In this document: positions 26,301-35,300 of the stretch, piece after piece | How positions within the stretch are numbered: the stretch's first letter is position 1 | Layout of the letters: every line of letters begins with the position of its first letter | NCBI GenBank assembly: GCA_964036295.1 | Contig: OZ038466.1 | Span: forward strand, 21,566,597-21,630,596 | Direction of reading: 5' to 3' | Length of the DNA: 64,000 bases | Origin: Plumapathes pennacea | Taxonomy: Eukaryota; Cnidaria; Anthozoa; Antipatharia; Myriopathidae | The notes under the pieces: generated by a model | What the model was told of the DNA's origin: nothing | Database searches by the model: none | Seen by the model: only the letters and a program-made list of their open reading frames with translations | Made by a program: the position numbers and the translations under genes

Positions 26301-29300
26301 CGCCGCTTTGTATTCGGCCGTCCTCAAGACCAAGCGGCATGCTGCAGTGATCTGTGAGGGGACAGCAACAAGAGTCAAAAATTGCACCAATGCTCCCTTA
26401 ATTGCCTAATACTGTCAAACATCTTATCGTTGAAAATCGATTCTACATCATTCAGTACTAGTTGACTAGTAGAATATTTCTTGCTCTGAATATTGTGCCT
26501 ATGAAATTACACAAAAAAACTTGGTGGCAGAGATATACACATATATGTTATATTTAAAACTTGTGCAAATGATTTTAACAAATATTAAGTCCGTAAACAG
26601 TCAATCGAAAGGCGAAAGAAATAAACACAAAGGTTTATATAAACTGACGAAAGATGGACGACGACGCTTACCCGCGAAACAGCCATAAAACTCCACCCGC
26701 ATGGAGACATGGGATCTCCAGCCCCAAGGATGGATTCGAATCATACGGCCTCGAATTGTCGGATGCAGACTGTGTGCCATCAGGGTGTTCCTGTTACGAT
26801 TGCCTTGGAAATACTGAAGGTGTAAAAAGGGGAAGTGGCTCAACGAAGAACAGCGGGAAGATATGATCATCATCATCATCATCATCATCATCATAATGGT
26901 GATGATGACGATGACGATGAAAATGGTATAGATGACAACGATGGCAATAATGATAAATATAAAGAAGGAAGGAAACGGAAATGAACAACGGAAGAAAAAA
27001 GACTACCACAAACAGAAAGAAAAGGGAGTAACCAAAATACCAAAAAATCTTGAAGCGATGATCAGTCCGGACTTGTTTGAAACAAGCAAACAAGAATACG
27101 AAGGTGAATTATAAGCAGAGATGCAGGAATTAGAAATCAGGAGAGGCAAAACTACCTTTCTTGTGTTTCGCTGCTTGTACTCAGCGAAACGTATACCATC
27201 CATACTATAGCTAACATAGTACTGCGTGACCCACTGGCTAGCATCTTGTCGACCCTGAGTGGCTATGCGGACAACCTTGGCAGGTCGTCCGAAATTAACC
27301 TGCAGCCACTGGTAACGATTGTTGGAGGCCGCTGACCATGCACCCATGTAGCGACCGCGCCTTCTTCCTTGAAGTCTTGCGAGGAATGGTCCGTGATAGA
27401 CATTCCACTGCGAGGAGGCAGTTATTCGAGCGTTGGGGATTCGCCTGTTTTGCATTCCCATGGCCTTGTTGCATAAGGCACCTGAAATAATACGATGGGA
27501 AATGTAGGTTTGTTGCTGTACTACGTGTGTGAAGCCATGGTTGATCAAACTTTTAGTCACGTGGTAAATCTCGGGTCACGTGACTAGCTGGAAGTCACAT
27601 GACCCGATATTCACTACGTTTCAGAAAACTGTGTTGTTGCTGTCTCTACCGGTCGCAAACAACTGCCACTGAAACAAACTAGTAACAGCGCAACACTCAG
27701 CTACACAAATACACACACGAGTGTAAACCCACAAATTCAAGACAAGAACGCACCCAATCTGCGTCCATATAATTCCATTCTCATGGAGATGTAGCCGTGC
27801 CACGTGACGGGATGGACCCGAACGTATCGAGCCTTGAACGGACGACGGAAGTGATGCGTGACAACGTAGTATCTTTCACTGTTGCCGGTGAAGACCTGTT
27901 AGAGAACAAAGAGCAAAACGTTGAACGATACTGTCTTGTCAAACTCAATAGGAGTACGGACTGAACATATAATCAGTGTGTGTCCTAAAATAGTTTAAGT
28001 TTGTGGGATACAGTCAACTCTCTAATAACGGACACCCCCCTAAGACGGACACTTGGTAGGAGTGGTCCTTGTCTTTTCTTCAGTCATTTACTCTAACTGA
28101 GCTCTCTTTAAGACGGACACTTGTCTAAAACGGACAGTTTGAGCTGGCCCCGAGGGTGTCCGTCTTTATAGAGGAAGTTGACCGTATTCCTGTTGTCTTG
28201 AGGTTCAAACACTCGCCAGAAATCTTCAAGAACATTTACCTGATCCTCCAATTAGAGACAAAATCTTTCGAACCAAGCAGCACGGAGAACATGGCTTTTG
28301 ATACCTTCCTTAGGTGAAAGCTATCAGTTCTCGCTAAATCACTCACACATTTTCTTCTAAAAGGCTGAGAGAATCTGCATTTTGAACTTTGAAGTGAAAT
28401 GGGTAAGGCAATGTATGGGCAATATATATACCATACATACCCTGAATCTCCTCCCTTCTCTGTACGGAATGAATCTAAGTCCGTTGGTACTGTACGTTAC
28501 GGTATAAGTCTTCACCCACTGCGCCGCGTCATAGCGGCCCTGCGTGGCGATTCCCTTGAGGCGAGTCAGTGTCTGCAGATCAACCTGTATCCATTGGAGT
28601 CGGTTTCTCTGACGCGCAACCCACGCACCGCGTGTTACACCATGATTGCGTGCTTGCAACCTGGCGCTCCACGGACCGTAATACGTGTTCCACATGGAGG
28701 AAGCTTTCAGGTTGCTTTTCGTGATTCGGCCGTCCTGCATTCCCAAGGGCATGTACCACAGTTCTGTGGAAACGGCAGAATACAATCAAAGATGTTTTAA
28801 GCGGACACCCTGTATTAAGTGGACACTTAACAATTCCCAAAGGAAGTCCGCTTAATACGGTTTTACTGTACTTTCTTTTTCTTTTCCTTTTCTTACATAC
28901 TTTGTTAAGCCATTACTCAAGATTACAACGGAAAACCTTTTAAGTCGGCATCTGACATAAAGACCATACAAACAGACGAAAGCTCTGAATTAAAATCTTA
29001 TTTGTTGAATCTCGCGTATATCACTTCTTGTGTAAGACTTGCATTTCTTAGATATAGAAAGAATGCTTTACTTTGAGGGCAGCCGTAGAACTCCACTCTC
29101 ATACAGATGTGACTTCTCCACCCGCGTGGTCTGATTTTAATAAATCTTCCCAGGATCGGCGGATTCAACGCCTGGTTCACGACGCTATCCCTGTCTCTGC
29201 TGCCGGTAAACATCTGCCAACAAAACAACATTCCCTTAGTCTTCGGAAGCCTATCTTTGTCTGAATGAAATCCACGTTGCGTATGACTGAAATCTTCATT

Positions 29301-32300
29301 TACTCTATAATTATATAATAATCCCGGCAAGAAACACTGCACATTTGGTCTGCTTTGGTATGATAGTGAAGCATAGAATCTGCAGGCTTTGCAGAATTTG
29401 CCGTAAATACTTTGTAGGCGAACCTTACAAAAGCTGACCCTTCTACAGAGCATGAGGTATCATAAGTCTGGTCCGGGTTTGCGACTCATTGGTCACGCAA
29501 TGCAGAGTAAAAGTCTTGCCACCTGTTCTTACCCGTGACCTACGACTCCTGACCCCTTACCTCGTGACCTGTGACCCCTGTCCAGACCTGTGACATATGA
29601 CAATTGACCCACGACCCCACCAGGTCAGCTAATTGTAAAATTGTGTTTAAAAAAAACATCACCCACCTTATCATTACTCTTGTACCTGTAGATGGCCCAA
29701 TGAACGCCGTCTACACTGGAGTACACGTTGTATCTCGTCACCCACTGCTGCGTATTAGACCTCCCCTGAAGGGCAATCCCTGTCACTTTAGTCAATCGAC
29801 CAAAGTCCACTTTCAGCCACTGGTTGTGGTTGTTCACCCTCGCACACCACGCGTACGGTCGGTTGAGCCTTGCACGATACGTGCTCAGTCCGCGGTTGTA
29901 CGAGGAAGACGCGGTGATCTTGTTGTTTCTAATCCTTCCATTCTGCATCCCGAGGGCTCGGTTACACAGTGCGGCTGAAGAACACCAAACAAGCAACGCG
30001 AATCAAACGAGCTTCCAATCACCGACTTCATACCATTCAAATATTATAATAGAGTTTTGGAAACAAGGACCAAGAGTTTAAGTACATTCACGCTGATAAC
30101 TTCACGAGTGTTTACGTAACAAGTTTCACCTCTCAAGTAATGAAATTTTTCGCGAGTGAGTCCGTAGCGCTCATACCCAGGATTCCACGGGAGCGCGCGG
30201 GTTGCAGTCCCTCAGAAGACAATCAACCACAGCCACTCAGAGGGTATTACCAGGCAAATAGCAATGTAATCTATCAAAACGGAACGATTTGCTATCTTAT
30301 GAAAACACGCAGTCGCTTTGCGCAACTTAATTTGGCGATCAACACAAGAACTCGCGGAAAGGTCGCGATCCAAGCTCGGCAACAACTGAATGATTTTACA
30401 AACCTGTAGGGCATCCATAAACTTCCACTCGCATTGACATCCAACCATACCACGCACGAGGAAAAATTCGTAAAGATACGGCAACAAACGGGTATCTGAT
30501 GTTGTGATACACGATTCCTTTGCGGTTATTGTTGGCAGAAAAGTACTGAAAAAAAAAAAACAAAAAAACAAGATGTTGATTATTTGATTGGTTATTTGCG
30601 TAGAAACGCTACACAGAGAAGCCCGGGAGCTTCGCTTCTATGTTTCTGATGATCCCATCTCTGGCACTCCAAAAGCCTGAGGCAATGTATAACATTAACG
30701 TGGTTAATTTTGGCTCATGTGACCTATTAACCCTTTCGCTCTCAGAAGTGATCAGCTTCAAATTTCTCTTTCAGTTTCTCACGAGAAATATACCATACAG
30801 TAAGGAGAACTTTGCTTTTGATATCTTGCTCAAATTACAGCCTACTGAACTATCAATTCTCACTACATCACTCATACATTTTCCTCTTAAAAGGTTGGGT
30901 TAATCTGCATGTTGATCTTGGGAGTGAAAGGGATAAGAAACAGTTAATATCTTACCTTGACGCGTCTGCGTTCAACGTATGTGTAAAACTTCATGTTATT
31001 GACACTGCGTGAAAGTGTATATTTCTTGACCCACTGCCGGGAGTCCTGTCGTCCTTGGGTGGCAATTCCCTTGACACGAGAGCTTCCTCCAAAATTTACC
31101 TGAAGCCACTGTCCCTGCCTGTTGTACCTAGTGCTCCACGACCAGCGGTGGTTCAGCCGGCCGTGCCAAGGTGCCAAGTATTGATTGTAGTAAGATGACG
31201 CTGACATTGCGCCAGGGCGAATTCTCTTGTCTTCTACACCAAGAGGCACTTTGCATCGATCTGCAGAAAAAAAAAGATGCAAGTATTTGAAATGTCCGTT
31301 TGATTATCCTCATGCTTTAAATCTGCATTTTTCTGTTTACTTTGTTTAGTTGTCTGTCTGTCTATTTGTCCGTCTGTGCCTATATCTCTCTGTATATGTC
31401 TATTTCTTTGTTCATGTCTATTTCTCTGTATATATCTTGGTGTCTGTCTATTTCTTGCTGTCTGTTGTCGTCGGTCTGTCTATTTCTGCGTATTTTTCTT
31501 TGTCTGTGTTAGTATCAAATGAAGGGCTAACCTTAAAACATCAGTCTAAACTCACAAACACGCAAACTCACATCAGCCTTGCGTTGATGCGTTCGTTATG
31601 TCTCTCTATGTCTCTGTCTATTTTTAAGTCTGTCTAGGTTTGTTCACGCCTGTCGCCATGTCCCTTGCTACACTGTATTCTAGTCAGAGTATTCTCCAAA
31701 ACAGAAACACCATCCCCAGACCTACGTGACTCTGCCTGCTTTATCGTGTCATGATTATTACTATATACACAAGGCCGTATCTCTAACGAACGTTGTCGAA
31801 GTGACGGCGTCATTTCTTACCAAGAGGACAGCCATAGAACTCCACCCTCATTGAGATGTGTCTGTACCAAGTGTACGGCAAAATTCGGATGTAACGCGTA
31901 CGGATGGTCGTGGTAAGCTGGTGCCTTTTAATTGTGTTCCTGTCCTTGTTTCCCATGTAGTACTAAAAATAAGAACAAATAAATATAAATACTAAGATTA
32001 ACCATAATTTAGGTCACTACCATTTTGGCATGCTCTCCTAACCCTTCCTTCCTCAGAGTATCGGGTGACAGTAAAAGTGACCCTCGCAGTTATGAAGCAA
32101 CTTAAGCAGTTGCAAAGACAGCCCAGGAAAATACCCTTTTTTTTTTTTTGCAAGTCCTTAAGTTGCTTCATAACTGGGTCACTTTCACTATCATTCTATG
32201 TTCCGAAGTTCACATATATGTGAATAATCATGTATATCATATCATGAGTATTCAGTGCTCGACATTAAGGTTTTAGGTTGGTTGCCCTTCAGACTGTAGA

Positions 32301-35300
32301 TTGACTTCAAGCAATAGAAAGTTTCATAATTTCTAGTTGCCCGGCCCAGAATTTACCTGCCCGACCAAAAGTTTTGGTTGCCCCGGGCAAGCGGGCAACC
32401 GTTAATGTCGAGCGCTGAGCATTGAATGTAGCTTGGCTACGACTTGAGGTTTTAGTGTTGCACGAACTTTACGAAAATTGCCCTGAATTCGTCATTTCCA
32501 CAGTTTTGCGCAATGGTCGCTGACTCGTAAATAAGGTGATCGCACTTGCGCAGAGCCCTCTGAATATGGCCTTCATACCTTCACTCGATCTTTTTCCATA
32601 GACAGAGCCCACACAAACCCATCTTGACTGTAGGACACTTTGTACTTGGTAACCCACTGATTGGTGTCCTGTCGGCCCTGCGTAGCAATGCCCGTCACTT
32701 TCACCGACCTCCTAAAGTCAATCTGAAGCCACTGGTACCGATTGTTGTGTCGTGAGGCCCAGGACCCCACGTAACGTCCTCTTCGCGTCCAGTGCAGCCG
32801 AGCGAGGAATGGGCTGTGGTTGTTGTCCCAGCGAGACGAGGATGAAATGGCGCTGTTTGGGATTCGTCTGTTCTGCATTCCCATTGGAGCACTACACTGT
32901 CCTGAGAAAACGGAAAAGCGTAGGAATTGAAGATATCTTATTGTCACCTCCTTATGAAAGTTCTCTTTCTTTTCTTGTTTGCTTTAATAAAACGTAAGCT
33001 TTAAAGATGAGAACGACAAAAGGAGAACCTGAAACAGAGAAACAGACACAGACACAACAGATACGCAAACATACAGACACAGACACAAAGCCAGGGACAA
33101 AGAAAATGAAACAGAAGCAGAAGAGACACAGTAACAGACACACAGAGACAGATACAAATACAGAGATAGTTACATGCACAGACGAGCGCACGCACATAGA
33201 CAAATATACAAAAAGTTCTACGAGACAAAAACATACACAAACCACAGAAACAAATAAGACAAACACAATACAGAAACAGTTACATACAAAGACAAGCGCA
33301 TGCAGATACACAAATAAACAAAAAGTTCTACGAGACAAAAACATACACAAACCACAGAAACAAATAAGACAAACACAATACAGAAACAGTTCCAGACAAA
33401 GACAAAGACAAACAACACAGATACAGACACAAACACAGAAACACAGAAACAGTTACATACAGACACACAAAAACAGACAAATAACGTGCACCCTTACTTA
33501 TACATCGAATGTTTCCTCGCAGATCATCGAAGTTGATATGACCCCATCCTCCACTCCCGTAATCCACGAGTCGAACGAAGCCGATCCTTCCACGAAAATG
33601 GCGGACGTTCCACGACTTCCGCCTCATTCGCTCCTTACATCGCCCTTTGGCGCGCCGTACGACTCCTCGTCCTTCGATCACGAGCTCCGCGCGGTTGTAG
33701 TGAATGTTACAACCGCCGCCAATCAGAAAGTTAATATAACTGCCCGTGATCCTAAACTTTCTTGAGGTCAACGTTCCCACGGGGCGGTCGCCCTGTATTC
33801 CGCCTGCCCGACTCTGTGGTCTCGGGCGGTTTTCGTAGGTTCCGACCCACCATCGACCTTGCATACGAGCGCTTCCCGCGCGTCGCGCTTTTGAATTGTC
33901 GCCATAAGTTGGCTGGTTATTAAAGGCTGTGCCTGACTTGGACCATCCAAGCAGAGTTCCTCTCTCAAAGTCAAAGTTCGTGCATCCCGGAGGAGAACCT
34001 AAAACGACGGAAAACGGTGTTGACCCGAAGTTTAACAAAAATGAACCGACAATTTCCGCCAACATGCAGTTACGGCGACCTTTAAGACTCCGTAAGAAGA
34101 ACAAACTGACCATAAAAGGTAAAGAGTGACGTAACGGCTTGCTGAAAATAGCGGAGTCATGGGCTGGTGAAACCATGAACCGCTGCATTTCAACATTTGA
34201 AAAGCAACAGGAGAAAACATTAAAATTCCTAACTCACCTTGAGCAGCTGCCCAGTACCTGGAAAGCAAGAAAACAAGAAGTGTTAACTGATTGAGTGATA
34301 ACAGAATCCTAGCTTCTGGACGCGCAATAGGTTCTGGCACACCATATTACCTCAGAGCTAGCGTTTTAGCGCCCAGTTTATCATAGAGTGCACCAGATAT
34401 AATAATAATGATCGTTAATGAAAAAGCCAACTTCACCGACAAAGTGATTTACAGAGGGGTCCTCTGGGTATCGTGGAAATTGCGAGTAAACTTTGTTTTG
34501 ACAGTAAAGGTAACCCTCGCAGTTGTGAAGCAACTTAAGCACTTGCAAAAAATCCGGGCTTCAACGAGAATTGAACCCATCCGGCCTTTTCGACTAGGTA
34601 TATTTTAACTTCGGATCTAACATTACAAAGTTTTAAAACAGTTTTTGCAGGAAGTGTTACAACTATGTGGTAAAATCGACAGTTAAATTCGTCTTATAAG
34701 CAAGATATCAGACTTAACTGATCAAAAACGAGTCAAAGTTAACGCAAAACCAACGAAACCACAGTTTAATCCTCTCCTTTCGACGACCAAATTTCAAACT
34801 GCTTTGTTTTAGCTCCTTGATGAAAAGGACTTTGTTTGAACTCCGTCTAATTATAACTCCACTTTATTATTACTTGTTGTTCTTTTTCGCTGTTAATTGC
34901 GGCCGTGAATTGTCGCCCGACGCCATGTTCTATTTCTCGGAAGCCATTTTGTTTTATTTTGCTGTCCAATGGCGGCGCAGCTTATTCTGCCGTGACCAGC
35001 CCAGGTATACAAGCACCGGCACCATGACCGACAACTATAAATTAAATATTGCCAAATCTCAGGGCTCTTTAATTACGTTAACTAGATTAAAACATGCCAA
35101 ATAATAAGTGACAGACCCGCTGCAAGTCTGCTGCGTCGACTTTTGTCGAAAATTTGAAACACTAAAGCCTTCTTTTTACCCAGTCATGTTTCTATTTATA
35201 AAAGAACACACAAAGGAACACGATGAGACCCGCAAAACTTAAAAATAATAAGCGCAGTGTTTTGAAGTTTCAACCAATGAATGCTTGCTTAAAAACACCT

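Larger units (their letters stand above)
22052..31260 (-). repeat. Higher-order repeat unit, octad 1 (domains 2-9)
   Basis: Eight F5/8C domains in class order a-b-c-d-e-f-g-h over 9.2 kb. First-exon lengths are 305, 308, 323, 326, 323, 329, 323 and 326 nt. Three of the four domains lacking the disulfide (4, 7, 8) are here. It is the most diverged octad for class e. Confidence 0.88.

Noticed and set aside
23235-28763. Domains 4, 7, 8 and 16 as pseudo-exons
   Set aside because: Despite the lost cysteines, all have intact frames, phases, splice sites and core motifs, so they are treated as functional coding exons.
472-32901. Several separate F5/8C genes in tandem instead of one
   Set aside because: There is only one signal peptide and start in front of the array. 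All exons keep one continuous frame, and no stop, poly(A) site or internal leader was found between octads. A transcript would settle it.
33001-33466. Cysteine- and valine-rich minus-strand frames
   Set aside because: They are the reverse translation of the same simple repeat and lie within an intron.
33007-33765. 252-aa plus-strand frame
   Set aside because: The first two thirds translate an ACA/AGA simple repeat and the rest is antisense to the GWGHI exon. No domain.
34032-34340. Alternative start of the giant gene at ATG 34340, in frame through the 20-nt exon
   Set aside because: The region just before the microexon is a classic polypyrimidine tract plus AG, and the distant 44-nt exon fits in phase and yields a much better signal peptide. 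It stays possible as an alternative promoter product.
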